Shown piece by piece: positions 11,376 through 25,238 of a DNA stretch of 64,000 nt. Below the pieces are notes generated by a model. The model was not told the origin of the DNA. It made no database searches and worked only from the letters and a program-made list of their open reading frames with translations. The stretch lies in assembly GCA_029959085.1 (NCBI GenBank), contig JARWIR010000002.1, positions 34,249,733-34,313,732 of the forward strand, read 5' to 3'. Numbering within the stretch: the stretch's first letter is position 1; every line of letters starts with the position of its first letter. Source of the stretch: Nemophila menziesii (taxonomy: Eukaryota; Streptophyta; Magnoliopsida; Boraginales; Hydrophyllaceae). The translations under genes were made by a program, and so were the position numbers.

Positions 11376-14334
11376 AAAATTGTTCATGAATCTTTATTTT
11401 TAGTTAATTGTAATATGGTCCCTACACAATGTAAAAATGTCAGTAAAATTTCCTATAGCATAAAAAATGCATTGTATTCCTCTATTTTAGTGTTTTAGTA
11501 ATTAATTACACTATAAATCCCGATTTTACAAAAATAACATATATTTATCATACTAAATGATAAAGTATTTATTTAAATAAAATAAATCTAAATAAAACAA
11601 AGAAACATATAATAAGTTGTAAAGTTTTTTTAGATAAATCAATAATAATATATAGTAAATAGCACATATAGAAAAAACCGATACAAAATCACGACCCTAT
11701 CAACAAGTTAAATGTAATCATCGTCTCTTCAAGTATTACAAATTAATTTAATGAATCTAGGATATATCCACTATATATCTGGAAAGAAATTGAGAGTACA
11801 TGACATTTAAGAGAGCGATAAGTACAATTATTACCTTTTTTAAAGTTACTTTATTAGTGAGGACCATTCCTTAAAAGGTTGTCTTGTTCTGTAACCATCA
11901 TACAAAGTAACTTTTTCAAATTGATCATCCACGCTTACTTTTTCCAACTCACTCTTAAGTTATTCCAGATAATTCAAACTAATACTTATTCTCTTAAAAT
12001 GACAAACCCATGTACTAAATATGTTCAGTAAAACAAGTGTCTAGAAACTCAAAACTCATTGAATAAATAACACAAGTCAGGCCTAAATTCATATCCCAAT
12101 CCATCTTTGGAATGGAGTACACCTAAAAGCTCCGTCCAAATGATTATCGATTCTTTCGGACTTACATATGAGTTCGAAAATATACTTGGTCTATGGATGT
12201 CCGCTTTTGAAAAATATCCAACATTTGATACCCCTTTAATCAATACCATTTTGAGATTAGGTCTAAACATTTTTTAGTTTAACAAAGATAAATTAATTAA
12301 AAGGAAAATAATAAAGTTTAGTATTTATAACCTGTATAAAACTTAACCTTATTGAATCTTTTGGGGGGGTTATTTCTTACGGACTATGATAACTATTATG
12401 AAACATTTAGTATTTTATCTAGCTTATTAATGTTTCTACCTTTTGGATTCATTGGAGAGTTAGATATGGGACATAAGTCACAATAGTTGGCTTTAGTTGC
12501 CTTAGGAAGATACATTGTTTAACTTTAAGAATACTATATTTTTATATTGATTTTTGTAAGATTACTAAATATACTATTTGTGGAATGTGAAAATATTGAA
12601 TAGTTATTATTTATTAATCTATATAAGCACAAAATTTATTTCATGAAATTGATAATCTATATAAGCACAAAATTTAGTAATGCTATTTTATGAGTATTTT
12701 ATTATCTTAGGATAATTAACTCAGTAATATTAATTAGTCACACGATTATATAAATTATATAAATTATATTACTTATTGTTTTGAATTAAATTAAATTAGT
12801 GTTGCATATAGCAGTCATAGTTGTATTACAAATATTTTTAGTATAGAAAGAGTTAAGGGATAATTTATAATACATATAATCATTTTGTAGCAAATAAAAC
12901 TCCATGCCTCCCCTTATCCTTTACAAGTCAAAACCTCTACAAGAGTTGAAGTATTTTTGAAGACATATGAAAATGATTCAACACTTACTCCAGAATATTT
13001 TTGCTACAATTTGTCTAACTTGCATCACTGTAACAAAATGGTCAATATTTCTCATCTGAAATAGAAATTTCGATCCATTTTCGCTCATGCCAACTAGATT
13101 TCAAGAGATTTTTTAGGATAATACGAATAAAATCAGAATATTCATCAATTGGTTGCATAAAATCTCGAAGTCAACTAATTGTCTCATATGTAACAAGTAT
13201 GGAGGATGAGCAAGTAATGGAACCTTAAGATTTAGGAGAACGACACCATCAATTTTTCTATAAGTAGAAAGTTTTTAAATGGGTTTTTTCATAAATATTT
13301 TGGAATATTTTTTTATTTAATTTACTATATGAACCTAGATCCTATTGTCATTACATCAAATGGTATCATATACAACTATGTGTAAAAACATTAGCCAATA
13401 AAACCGATTGATAGATTATTCTAGTCGCGAGACATAATTTTAGGAGTATTTAGTACATAGTAGAGGGATTTTTCTCTATATATTTATCTTTTACACATTC
13501 GTATCTAGAATATCTATTTACACTATTTCTAGAAATTTTATATGTAATTTTTTTAGGCGTGCATATCTTAGGTATTTCAATGCTACGATACTCCTAGATG
13601 ATGATAAGACGTGAAGAAATCAAGTTTGGCCATTGGTTATGGTGGTAAAGGAATATTCGAGCATATATAGAAAGTAAAAGTATATACCGACTAGATTTAG
13701 AAAGTGTAATGTTCAAGGTTACACGCAAGATTGACAATAATTCTAGAGGATCCATTTGTTATACATATAGGATTTGAAAGCATAGATGTGTAGAATTTGA
13801 CGGTTCGCAATTCGTAGCTGAATAAAAGAAGTTATTCTATATGTCATTGTCGTGGTTCGAACCAATCCACACTTAAGTGAAATGTTTTAGTCGGGGGTTT
13901 GTCACATAAAATAATCCTATGACCCAACAATTTATTTATGGAGCTGTATATTCTAGAATTAAACATAATAGAAGAGCCCTAGTCTGATTTTAATTAATAT
14001 ACAATACAAAAATGCCTTGAGAAAAAAAGAAGAAAAGAAGAATCAACTAGGAAGGCGTTCATACCATTGCTATTCTAGTTTATTTATCAGGTTTCACAAA
14101 TTAGTAGAGTAGTCATATTCTAGTTTGTATTTTACATATGAATATGATATTCTAAATTTCTTATTTTCTTCATGGTAGTATGAACTAATTCTACTTAAGT
14201 TGAGAACAACAATTATGTATAACTGATTCTACTTAGCTATTAATGTTTACAAGAGCATTAAGAGTAGGGGAAAATAAATTTGTCCTCACTAATTTTTGTG
14301 TGAAGTTGAATCGACTAATATAACCTTTGTTGTT

Positions 14335-14627
14335 CAATTACATTTACCATTTTGCTGAGTCGGTTTTACAATAACATTAGATGGCCTTTTCTTGGTTGAG
14401 TTGATTGACAAGTCATTCTTAGAGATTTCCCTAGTTATTTTTTCTAGTCTGCATCCTAAGAAGAATTACCGATAAGCATGTCATTTTAAGAAGAATGAAA
14501 TGAAATTTGGTTTTCCAGTATAATTGGACGACCAACGGTTGAAGTCATATAATATTAGTAGATGAAATATCAAAATCATAAATAGTGGGTGTATTATTTT
14601 GGGATATTTATTTGGTAGCATTTGACA
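14335..14627 (-). pseudogene. Exon-like block X, unit U2
   Basis: Same block as 5112-5427, with the ATG at 14627 on the minus strand (MSNATK). A ~10-bp deletion near 14535 removes part of the LQPLQS region. The stop after NII is retained. Unrecognised protein. Confidence 0.35.
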
Positions 14628-16019
14628 TTGTTAAGACATCTAGATTTAAGAGCAACGGTAGAAGAAGGAAAATTAAGGAAAAAGAAAAGACAATGACTTT
14701 TTTTAAAGAGAAGTAGAAGTAGTTTATAACATAAAAACAAAGATGTAATAAGGTAAAGACATTATGTTGAAAAGTGGAGATGTAGTAAAATTCAAAGTTG
14801 GAGTCAAGTAAAAAATAATTAGTAGGACCGAGTCATGTGGATGTAGGACTAGTGTGTAGGTATTATATTTATAAGGACAAGGGACATTGATGGAGAATAC
14901 TGATCAGTTTCAGGAAGTTTGGTTAGGAGAAATATAGGCTATATTTGGATGAGGTGTTTTTAGTTCACATAAATACTTTTAAATTTTGGAATTTAGTATT
15001 TCCATATTTTAGTATTTTTTTTCTATTGAACTTGTATAGAATAATCTTTCGATACATGAGAATTTGAACTTCTATCAATAGGGTGCAATTTTATAAAAGA
15101 ATGGTGAAGTAATTTCTGGAATAATATATATGAGATGAGAGATTATAGATTATAGATTAATATAAATGTATATGAACAAATAATGAAATAAGTTCAAATG
15201 AATATTTTCTAGAGAATTTTATCGATATATATAATTATATTAAATTTAGTATTTAATTCACAATTTTTTTATTCCATATATATGTATATCAAGAAATAAT
15301 TTTAAATGAATAAATTTTTAGAATTTTATGTAAAAAGAAAAAAATAAGTATATATATATGGACATTAATATTTATTTGAGTTTTTTTATTATTAGTCCTT
15401 ACATTCAACTTTATTGTCATTTTATTAAATACATGAATTATATAATTATTTAACACTATTATTTTAATTTTCCAAATTCTTACTTTAAGTTTCCAATAAT
15501 TAAATTTTATTTCATTTTAAGTCAATCAGTTTTATTTGTATAATTTTATCATATACATTAAAAATACTTTTAAAAAAATTAATTTTAAAAACATCAATAA
15601 TAAGATGTATAGTATAATTTAACCTAATATAGGTCCATATAGAAATATTATAACTTGAAAAATTAGGAAGTTTCTCTAAAAACCACTTAGTATTTTATAG
15701 AAAAAAGAAAAGAAAACAATTCCTTAGTTCATATTTAAAATTGGGTAAATAATTAAGAAACTCATGGTTAAGACTCATAATTATCTTTTAATACCTCCAT
15801 ATATTTTCATTGTATGTATATACATCACTAAACTAAATAAATTCTCAATAATACCCTACCTATTTTTTATACCTATGTTATCTTTATTTAATGTATAATA
15901 TATTTTTTAATATTTTATTTACTTAAATGATAATAATTATATAGGTGACCACGGCCTCTTTCTACCAATACCGCTACCTCCAACTCTTGCAACAACTACC
16001 TCCAACAAACATCACTTTA

Positions 16020-16721
16020 ATGACTGGTACGCTCAACCTAACATGGAGGCAAGTTTATACAAGCACATTCTCAATGCTTCACAGGAGCCGCGAACGCAGT
16101 TAAGACTAGCCATCTCCAAGCATTCATCTGTGTACTCGACTTAGGGATGTTAGCTAAGAAAAATTTACCTAGGGTAGTTTTTTTAATAAATATTTGAGAA
16201 AGAATTATATATTTTATTATCATGAAAATGATAAATGAGAATGTACCCATGTCGATACGACACAGGTGCTTCGAGATGTTATACTATTGTTATCTGGAGA
16301 AATATTTATCGATCCAAATAATTACAATGATCTTGTGTTTTCATGCAAAGTACGTTTGCTCGAACCTTTGGTTAAACCAGAGGGACTGAGGCTCCATCAA
16401 GTGAGAGATGTCCGAGTTGTGTCTGAAAAAAGTTTATCTCTTTAGGAAACCTATCGCCACTAGGGAAAATGGTGAGGTTTCTGTTATTGTAATGGTTAAA
16501 GCCTATTGTATGCCTTGTAGATACATGAGCTCAACATCGTATAAGAAAAATCTAAAAGATTAGTTTTCGAATGCATGTTGAATTTGCTTAAAAAGATGTC
16601 TTTGCAATGTTATAGAAAAAAATCCGAATATGATATTTCTTACAAGAATTATATGAATGTCATTTGGGATTCGATACGATATATTGTAGGTTTGTGGCAA
16701 GAGCATATAATTATTGCTTGA
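16020..16721 (+). pseudogene. DCL2: Dicer-like 2 fragment, copy D-3
   Basis: Piece b begins at the unit junction (DWYAQPNMEASLYKHIL, LTQLRLAISKH-like). Piece c begins at about 16267 (LRDVILLLSGEIFIDPNNY). Four bases are missing in the REMSEL helix (gtgagagatg instead of gtgagagagatg), which shifts the frame. VVMVKA and CRYMSSTSYKK replace conserved dsRBD residues, and a stop follows KD. The C-terminal NYMNVIWDSIRYIVGLWQEH block survives to a TGA at 16719. Non-functional. Orientation and order match the other copies. Confidence 0.75.
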
Positions 16722-18953
16722 AAATTGTCCATGAATCTTTATTTTTAGTTAATTGTAATATTGTCCCTATACTATGTAAAAATGTCAGTAAAAGTTCCTA
16801 TAACATAAAAAATGCGTTGTATTCCTCTATTTTAGTGTTTTAGAACCTAATTACACTATAAATCCCAATTTTACAAAAGTAACATATATTTATTATAGTA
16901 AATGATAAAATATTTACTTAAATAAAATAAATCTAAACAAAACAAAGAAACATATAATAAGTTGTAATTTTTTTTAGATAAATCAACGATAATATATAGT
17001 AAATTTTACATTAAGAATAAAAACCGATACAAAATTACTACCCTAGCAACAAGTTATATGTAAGCATCCTCTCTTCAAGTATTAGAAATTAATTTAGTGA
17101 ATCTAGGATAAATCCACTATATATCTTGAAAGAAATTGAGAGTACATGACATTTAAGAGAGCGATAAGTAAAAATCATTACCTTCTTTAAAGTTACTTTA
17201 TTAGTGAGGACCATTCCTTAAAAAGTTGGCTTGTTCTGTAACCGTCATATAAAGTAACTTTTTCAAAATTGATCATCCACGCTTACTTTTTCCAACTCAC
17301 TCTTAAGTTATTCGAGAGAATTCAAATTAATACTTATTTCTCTCAAAATGACAAACCCATGTACTAAATATGCTTAGTGAAATAAAATCAGTAAAACAAG
17401 GGTCTAGAAACTCAAAACTCGTTGAGTAAATAACACAAGTCATGCCTAAATTCATATCCCAATCCATCTTTGGAATGGAGTAGACCTAAAAGTTCTGTCC
17501 AAACGATTATCGATTCTTTCTGACTTACATATGAGTTCGAAAATATACTTGGCCTATGGATGTCAGCTTTTTAAAAATATCCAACATTCGATACACCTTT
17601 AATCAATACCATTTTCAGATTAGGTCTAAACATTTTTTAGTGTAACAAAGAAAAATTAATTTAAAGGAAAATAATAAAGTTCAGTGTTTATAACCTTCAT
17701 AAAACTTAACATTATTGAATATCTTGGGGGGTTATTTCTTACGGAATTTGTTAAATATTATGAAACATTTAGTATATTATGTAGCTTATTAATGTTTCTA
17801 CCTTTAGGATACATTGGAGAGTTAGATATGAGACATAAGTCACACTAGTTGGATTTAGTTGCCTTAGGAAGATACATTGTTGAACTTTAAGAATACTGTA
17901 TTGTTATATTGATTTTTGTAAGATTACTAAATATACTATTTGTGGGATGTAAAAATATTGAATAGTTATTATTTATTAATCTATATAAGCACAAAATTTA
18001 TTTCATGAAATTTATAACTAATTAATTATTATTTATATTAATAATGCTAGTAATGTTATTTTATGAGTATTTTATTATCTTAGGATAATTAACTCAGTAA
18101 TATTAATTAGTCACACGATTATATAAATTATATTACTTATTGTTTTGAATTAAATTAAATTAGTGTTGCATATAGCTGTCATAGATGTATTACAAATATT
18201 TTTTGTATAAAAAGAGTTAAGGGGTAATTTATAATACATATAATCATTTTGTAGCAAAAAAACACTCCATGCCTCCCCTTCTCCTTTACAAGTCAAGACC
18301 TCTACAAGAGTTGAAGTATTTTTGAAGACATATGAAAATGATTCAACACTAGCTCTAGACAATTTTTGCTAAAATTTGTCTAACTTGCATTACTGTACCA
18401 AAATGTTCATATATTTCTCATCTGAAATACAAATTACAATCCATTTTTGCTCATGCCAATTAGATTTCATGATATTTTTAGTATAATACGAATAAAATTA
18501 TTCATCAATTAGTTGCATAAAATGTCAAATTCAACTGATTGTTTCATATGTAACAAGTATTGAGGATGAGCAAGTAATGGAACTTTAAGATTTAGGAGAA
18601 CTACACCGTCAGATTTTCTATAAGTAGAAAGGTTTTAAATGGAAATTTCATGAATATTTTTTTATTTCATTCACTATATGAACCTAGATCCTATATTCAT
18701 TACATCAAATGGTATCATATACAACTATGTGTAAAAGCATCAGCCAATAACAACGATTTATAGATTATTCTAGACGCTAGACATAATTTTAGGAGTATTT
18801 AGTACATAGTAGAGGGAATTTTCTCTATATATTTTATCTTTTATACATTCTTATCTAGTTTCTCTATTTATACTATTTCTAGAATTTTTATATGTAATAT
18901 TTTTGTTAGGCATGCAGATCGTAGGTATTTCAATGCTACGATACTCCTAGAAG

Positions 18954-19145
18954 ATGATAAGACGTGAAGAAATCAAGTTTGGTCATTGGTTATGGTGGAA
19001 AAGAAATATTCTAGCATATATAGAAAGTAAAAAAATAAACCGACTACATTTAGAAAGTGTAATATTAAGGTTACACGCAAGATTGACAATGATTCTAGAG
19101 GATCCATTTGTTATACATAAAGGATTTGAAAGGATAGATGTGTAG
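18954..19145 (+). other. Conserved basic/Trp-rich reading frame, unrecognised
   Basis: A 63-codon frame beginning MIRREEIKFGHWLWWKR and continuing with NILAYIESKK. The same block occurs at about 4391, 13599, 27478 and 52129. In U4 (27478) it stays open as RREEIKFGHRLWWKRNIQAY, then LESVMIEV and SRGSICYTYRI; in U1, U2 and U5 it has stops at Trp codons. It looks more coding-like than its surroundings (charged, two or three Trp) but I know no family for it. Confidence 0.3.
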
Positions 19146-19686
19146 AATTTGACAGTTCGCAATTCATAGCTGAATAAAAGAAGTTATTCTATATGTCATT
19201 GTCGTGGTTCAAACCAATCCACACTTAAGTGAAATGTTTTAGGGGGGTTTATCACTTAAAATAATCCTATGACGCAACAAATATTTTATGGGGCTATATA
19301 TAATAGAATTAAACATTATAGATGAGCCCTAGTCAGATTTTAATTAATATACAATATAAAAATGCCTTGAGCAGAAGAGAAGAAAAGAAGAATCAACTAG
19401 GAACCTATTCATACCATTCCAAACATTTTGGTTATTAGGTTTCAAAAATGAGTAGAGTATTCATATTCTAGTTTGTATTTTACTTATGAATATGATATTC
19501 TAAATTTCTTGTTTTCTTCATGGTAGTATGAACTAATTCTACTTAAGTTGAGAACAACATTTATGTATAGCTGATTCTACTTAGCTATTAATGTTTACAA
19601 GAGCACTAAGAGTAGGGGAAAATAAATTTGTCCTGACTAATTTTTGTGGGAAGTTGAATTGACTAATATAACCTTTGTTGTTCACT

Positions 19687-19987
19687 TACATTTACCATTT
19701 TGCTGAGTCGGTTTTACAACAACATTAGATGGCTTTTTCTTGGTTGAGTTGATTGACAAGTCATTCTTAGAGATTTCCCTAGTTACTTTTTTCTAGTCTA
19801 CATCCTAAGAAGAATTACCGACAAGCATGTCATCTTGAGAAGAAGAAGGAAATGAAATTTGGTTTTCCAGTATAATTAGACGAACGCTTTGCAGCGGTTG
19901 AAGTCATATAATATTAGTAGATGAAATATCAAAATCACAAACAGTGGATGTATTATTTTGGGATATTTATTTGGTAGCATTTGACAT
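19687..19987 (-). pseudogene. Exon-like block X, unit U3
   Basis: Same block as in U1. The minus-strand ATG is at 19987. The NII-stop, LQPLQS, SFFFS/PSSSQD and KPTQQNGK segments are recognisable across frames. Unrecognised protein. Confidence 0.35.
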
Positions 19988-20575
19988 TGTGAAAACATCT
20001 AGATTTAAGAGCAACATTGGAAGAAGGAAAAATAAGGAAAAAGAAATGACAATGACTTTTTTTAATAGAAGTAAAAGTAGTTTATAGCATAAAAACAAAG
20101 ATGTAAGAAGGTAAAACGATTATATTGGAAAGTAGAAAAGTAAAAAAATTCATAGTCTGGAGTCAAGTAAAAAATAATTAGTAGGACCGAGTCATATGGA
20201 TGTAGGCTTAGTGTGTATGTATTACATTTTTAAGAGAAAAGGGACATTGATGGAGAATTCTGATAAGTTTTCAAGAAGTTTGGTTAGGAGAGATATAAGC
20301 TATATTTGGATGAGGTATTTTTAGTTCAGATAAATACTTTATAATTTTTTAATTTGGTATTTCCATATTTTAGTATTTTTGTCTATTGAAGTTGTATAGA
20401 ATAATATGTCAATACATGATAATTTGAACTTCTATCAATAAGAATGCAATTTTTTAAAAGAATGGTGAAATAATTTTAGGAATAATATAGATGAGATGAG
20501 AGATGATAGATTGATATAAATATATATGAACAAATCATGAAATAAGTTCAAGTGAATAATTTTCAAGAAATTTTT

Positions 20576-20578
<3 letters not shown>

Positions 20579-20651
<73 letters not shown>
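20579..20651. repeat. (AT)n microsatellite
   Basis: About 35 uninterrupted TA dinucleotides. The same position in U1, U2 and U4 is a short atatatataaatat, so the expansion is specific to U3. Confidence 0.95.
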
Positions 20652-20656
<5 letters not shown>

Positions 20657-21944
20657 TTAAATTTAATATTTAATTAACAATTTTTTTTATTCCATATATA
20701 TGTATATCAAGAAATAATTTTAAATGAATAACTTTTTGGAAATTTATGTAAAGAAAAAGTTTATATATGGACATTGATATTTATTTAAGTATTTTTTATT
20801 ATTAGTCTCTACATTCAACTTTATTGTCATTTTATTAAATACAAGAATTATATAATTATTTAACACTATTATTTTAATTTTCCAAATTCGCACTTTATGT
20901 TTCCAAAAATTAAATTTTATATCATTTTAAGTCAATTAGTTTTATTTGTATATTCTATCATATACATTAACAATACTTTTAAAATAATTAATTTTAAAAA
21001 CATCAATAACAAGATGTATAGTATAATTTTAATCTTATATAGGTCCATATAGAAATAATATAACTTGAAAAATTAGGCAGTTTCTCTAAAAACCTCTTAG
21101 TATTTTATACAAAAAAATAGAAAATCATTCCTTAGTTCATATTTAAAATTGGGAAAATGATCAAGAAACTCGTGGTTAAGACTAATAATTATCTTTTAAT
21201 ACCTCCATATATTTTCATTGTATTTATATACATCACTAAACTAAATAAATTTTCAATAACACCCTACCTATTTTTTATACCTATGTTATCTTTATCTAAT
21301 GTATAATATATTTTTTAATATTTTATTTACATATATGATAATACTAACTATATAGCTGACCACGACCTCTTTCTACCAATACAGCTACCTCCAACTCTTG
21401 AACAACTACCTCCAACAAACATCACTTTAGGGCACCCATTGACGAAAACTAACTCAGAACAATTTTTCTTTTAATCTTAATTGATTCATATAGTTGAACT
21501 CAAAATTATCTTATCAATAATGGGTAAAATTTATTTTATTGAAAACAAAATTTTAACTTTCTGCTTGAATTTTGGACCAACGTCTATGCAAAACATTAAA
21601 TTTCATGTTTTAAATCATTTTTATTTTTTACATGAGACACCAAATGACTTAACAACATAAAGTTATATATACTTAAATTTATTTTCAAACCTAATAAGTA
21701 TTTGGGACCTCATCCTAGTTTAAAAAAAGAGAATAAGATGTTGATATTTTATAGACAATATATCTTTTTAGACATAAAAAAGTCAGATAATTATACATCC
21801 CTTAGCTATTTTTAAACGTTTACACTCAAAATTTGAGAAAGGGTAATATTAGAATAGTACGCACAACTAATTCTTAGACATGGAATAATATGAAATTCAT
21901 CTTAGGTTTAATAGATTTAAAGGATGAAACATTATTTTACCTAA

Positions 21945-22340
21945 CTATAAATTCTTCTTTTCAATATTACTAATTATTAAATTGCAGGTATGAGTGATAA
22001 TAATATCTTTAGCTATGATCCTTTTTATAAGAAATTTTCTAATTATAGTGAAAATTAAGGACATATATAAAGTACCAATAGTAGTAAGAGAGAAATTTAA
22101 ATCATTAATGATGATGAGAGTTAGTTCACTAATAATAATATAAGACTTAGGGATTGGTACTAATAAACATAAAAAGTTATATTTAGAGAGGGTCCATATT
22201 AAGATTTCGATATTACAGATATCCGGGTTTTGTTTGTAGGGAGCCGGATAAAACACCAATATTATCTGTTGTACATTAGGGTTGAGACCACAAACTAGCA
22301 AGGTAGGGATGAAATCATTTAAATAATTATTATAATTCAA
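21945..22340 (-). other. Conserved minus-strand reading frame, U3 copy
   Basis: A 131-codon frame equivalent to 7307-7783 (IPTLLVCGLNPN, APYKQNPDICNIEILIW). Both copies end in a similar IITHTCNL segment. No domain recognised. Confidence 0.3.
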
Positions 22341-22754
22341 TTCATGTAATCAATTAGGTACATCAGGTAAGAGAAAAATGGTAGAAAATACTAATGGGAC
22401 GTGGTGGGAGAAATTATCAGTCAAATATAAATCATAATAAAATAAAATACTAAGTACAATAAAAAGGTGGTTTATTGGTAAATATACCCAAATTACTTTT
22501 TTGATGGTTAGGGTTTGAAGTGCTCTTATTTCTTTGGTATTTGTTGATGCTTTAAGAATTAATCATGACTGGACTATTACCTAGCATATTAATATGACTT
22601 TACCTCTCACTCTCGACCACCTATGTTGGTAGATCATTTATTTTTTACTCAAAAAAAATACCAGCTCGCCTGGTTTTGATTACAAATAGGGGTTAAAGAG
22701 TACTCTACTAATTAGGTTCTAGTCTTAAGTTATATGCCTAACTTGTAGATATGT

Positions 22755-23447
22755 ACCTCACTATTTCACCGATATAGGATCATTCTTTCCATAATATCTG
22801 TTATGCTGGTGCATATACACACAATTATAACAAAACTCATTGAGTTTTTACATTTTTAAATTAATCAATAGTGGCTTCATATTCATCTTTGGTAGAAAAC
22901 CTCCAATATGTATCGAATGATTGATTGGACATTAGAATCAGACCTTCATGGAAGTTTTCTTGTTAAATAAGTCATTTAGGACGGAATATTACTTTCCAAT
23001 GGAACCATACTAGTTACTAATACTATTAAAAAAATATTTAACCGTCATATTTTGAAGGTAAACCATGCACCTGGATACACAAAAAGGTATAACTACGGTT
23101 ATACTTGTAAACATATATATTATATTTCCCTTGATAGAATAGATGGTGACATCCAAATACATCTGTAAGCCTTTGATTGTGAGGTTTTTGCGATTACATT
23201 TAAGAGTAAAACAAGATAGTTTGACAATGCCATTCAAAAGAAATACTTTAGCTTTATCAAATAAGTCCAAACTATGATTAATGTTGATATGAATAGCGCA
23301 AACCTCTATGTATCCACTCCCCAATTTAGAATATTGTTGGGAGAACCAAATATATTCTTTATAAATCATTATCATTATAAATAGATAAGTTTTCAAAATA
23401 TTTTTTAGTATATACTTCATGACCATTCGAGGAACAAGCCTAACCAT
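22755..23447 (-). pseudogene. DUF4283 / zinc-knuckle (zf-CCHC_4) remnant, U3
   Basis: Minus-strand pieces in order. EYIWFSQQYSKLG and KVFLLNGIVKL are the N-terminal part of the DUF4283-like region. IPFCV followed, one frame over, by a QVHGLPAKY-type motif lies at about 23055-23085; VQxHxLP is typical of DUF4283. Then MTVKYFFN, and finally KLNEFCYNC with YMHQHNRYY at about 22800-22835, a zinc knuckle that has lost a residue and its last Cys. This family accompanies plant non-LTR retrotransposons and their derivatives. Several frameshifts; dead. Block Y, the likely 5' exon, is deleted here. Confidence 0.5.
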
Positions 23448-24559
23448 CTAAGTGTTTAGCTATATTAGTGTCGGTAGGAGTATTGTATACTTTTTAATGT
23501 TTATAAGACCATTACAAGTAAAGGAAAATAAACATGTCCTCATAATTTTTGTAGGAAGTTGTATTGACTAAAATTAATTTTTAATAAAGATTTTTTTAAT
23601 AATTATCCTTTTCTATATATCAAAAAAATAAGTTTAAATGAAAAACTTTTTATATTTTTTATATAAAAGTAAAAATAAGCATATATATGGATATTAATAT
23701 TTATTTGATACGTCTTTTATTATATGGATAACATAAAAAATGCATTGTATTCCTCTATTTTAGTGTTTTAGAAATTAATTACACTATAAACCCAGATTTT
23801 ACAAAAATAACATAAATTTATTATACTAAACGATAAAATATTTATTTAAATAAAATAAATCTAAACAAAATAAAGAAACATATAATAAGTTGTAAAGTTA
23901 TTTTTAGATAAATCAACGATAATATATTGTAAATTGTACATTCAGAATAAAAACCGATACGAAATCACTACCTTAGCAACAAGTTAAATGTAATCATCCT
24001 CTCTTCAAGAATTACAAAATTAATTTATTGAATATAGGATAAATCTACTATATATCTTGAAAGAAAGTGAGAGTACATGACATTTAAGAGAGCACTAAGT
24101 ACAAATTATTACCTTCTTTAAGCTTACCTTATTAGTGAGGACCATTCTTTAAAAAGTTGGCTTGTTCTGTAACTGTCATATAAAGTAACATTTTCAAATT
24201 GATCATCCACGCTTACTTTTTCCAACTCACTCATAAGTTATTCCAGAGAATTCAAATTAATACTTATTTCTCTCAGAATGACAAACCCATGTACTAAATA
24301 TGCTCAGTGAAATCACATCAGTAATACAAGTGTATAGAAACTCAAAACTCATTGAGTAAATAACACAAGTCATGCATAAATTCTTATCCCAATACATATT
24401 TGGAATGGAGTAGATCTAAAAGATCCATCAAAATGATTATTGATTCTTTCTAACTTACATATGAGTCCGAGAATATACTTGGCCGATGGATGTCCACTTC
24501 CGAAAAATATACAACATTTGATACCCTTTTAATCAATACTATTGTGATATTAGGTCTAA

Positions 24560-25238
24560 ACATGAAGGCAAGTTTGTACAATCACATTCTCCATGCTTCA
24601 CAGGAGCTGCAAACGTAGTTAACACTAGCCATCTCCAAGCATTCATTTGTGTATTCGGCTTAGGGATTGTTAATTAAGACAAATTTACCTAAAGTAGTTC
24701 TTTTAATAAATATTTGAGAAAGAATTATATATTTTATTATCATGAAAATGATAAATGAGAATGTACCGATACGACACAGGTGCTTCGAGATGTTATACTA
24801 TCGTTAGCTAGAGAAATCCTTAGCGATCCAAATAATTAAAATGATCTTGTGTTTCGATGCAAAGTACGTTTGCTCGAACCTTTGGTTAAACCAGAGGGAC
24901 TTAGGCTCCATCAAGTGAGAGAGATGTCCGAGTTGTGTCTGAAAAAGGATTATCTCTTTATGAAACCAATCACCACTAGGGAAAATGATGAGGTTTCTGT
25001 TATTGTGGAAGTTAAAGCCGATGGTGTGCCTTGTAGATACATGAGCTCAACATCAGATAAGAAAAATTTAAAAATATTGGCTTTCGAGGGAATGTTGAAT
25101 TTGGTTAAAAATATATATTTGCAATGTTATCGAAAAAAATCAGAATATGATATATCTTACAAGAATTATATGAATGTTATTTTTGATTTGATACGATATA
25201 TTGTAGGTTTGTGGCAAGTGCATATAATTTTTGCTTGA
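24560..25238 (+). pseudogene. DCL2: Dicer-like 2 fragment, copy D-4 (open dsRBD frame)
   Basis: Piece b (HASQELQT, then a stop) and piece c from 24781 (LRDVILSLAREILSDPNN). A single continuous frame from ATG 24849 to the TGA ending at 25238 (129 aa) reads FRCKVRLLEPLVKPEGLRL, REMSELCLKKDY (helix 1), VIVEVKADGVPCRYM (strands 2-3), SDKKNLKILAFEGML (KKxxK and helix 2), then the tail YDISYKNYMN and IRYIVGLWQVH. It is the best-preserved stand-alone dsRBD in the window. The RNase IIIb catalytic pair is not retained (DVIE reads DVIL). Whether it is expressed cannot be seen; the upstream unit front is missing. Confidence 0.78.

Larger units (their letters stand above)
8106..16016. repeat. Composite tandem unit U2
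   Basis: Begins inside the unit front (ttacaaaatttccaatggaa, as near 46590), then foldback 8266-8881, two DCL2 fragments (8954-9815 and 10691-11375), the shared spacer, block X (about 14335-14627) and AT-rich DNA. It stops at about 16016, where aacatcacttta is joined directly to DCL2 piece b of the next unit. The remaining stretches (11376-14334, 14628-16016) are repeated AT-rich DNA with no gene I can support. Confidence 0.85.
16017..23722. repeat. Composite tandem unit U3
   Basis: Starts directly in DCL2 piece b, with no front and no foldback. It holds one DCL2 fragment, spacer, block X (19687-19987), an expanded (AT)n, a conserved minus ORF and a DUF4283 remnant (22755-23447). Near 23575 it jumps past block Y to sequence matching 45115, and at about 23722 joins sequence matching the region just after a DCL2 stop. 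The stretches 16722-18950 and 20660-21940 are repeated AT-rich DNA without a recognisable gene. Confidence 0.85.

Noticed and set aside
12049..12270. Minus-strand frame FSKADIHRPSIFSNSYVS, also at 25923 and 48948
   Set aside because: The plus strand is also open here, the copies differ freely, and no family is recognised; it is ordinary spacer of the unit.
20435..20653. 72-codon frame of repeated YI
   Set aside because: Translation of the (AT)n microsatellite.
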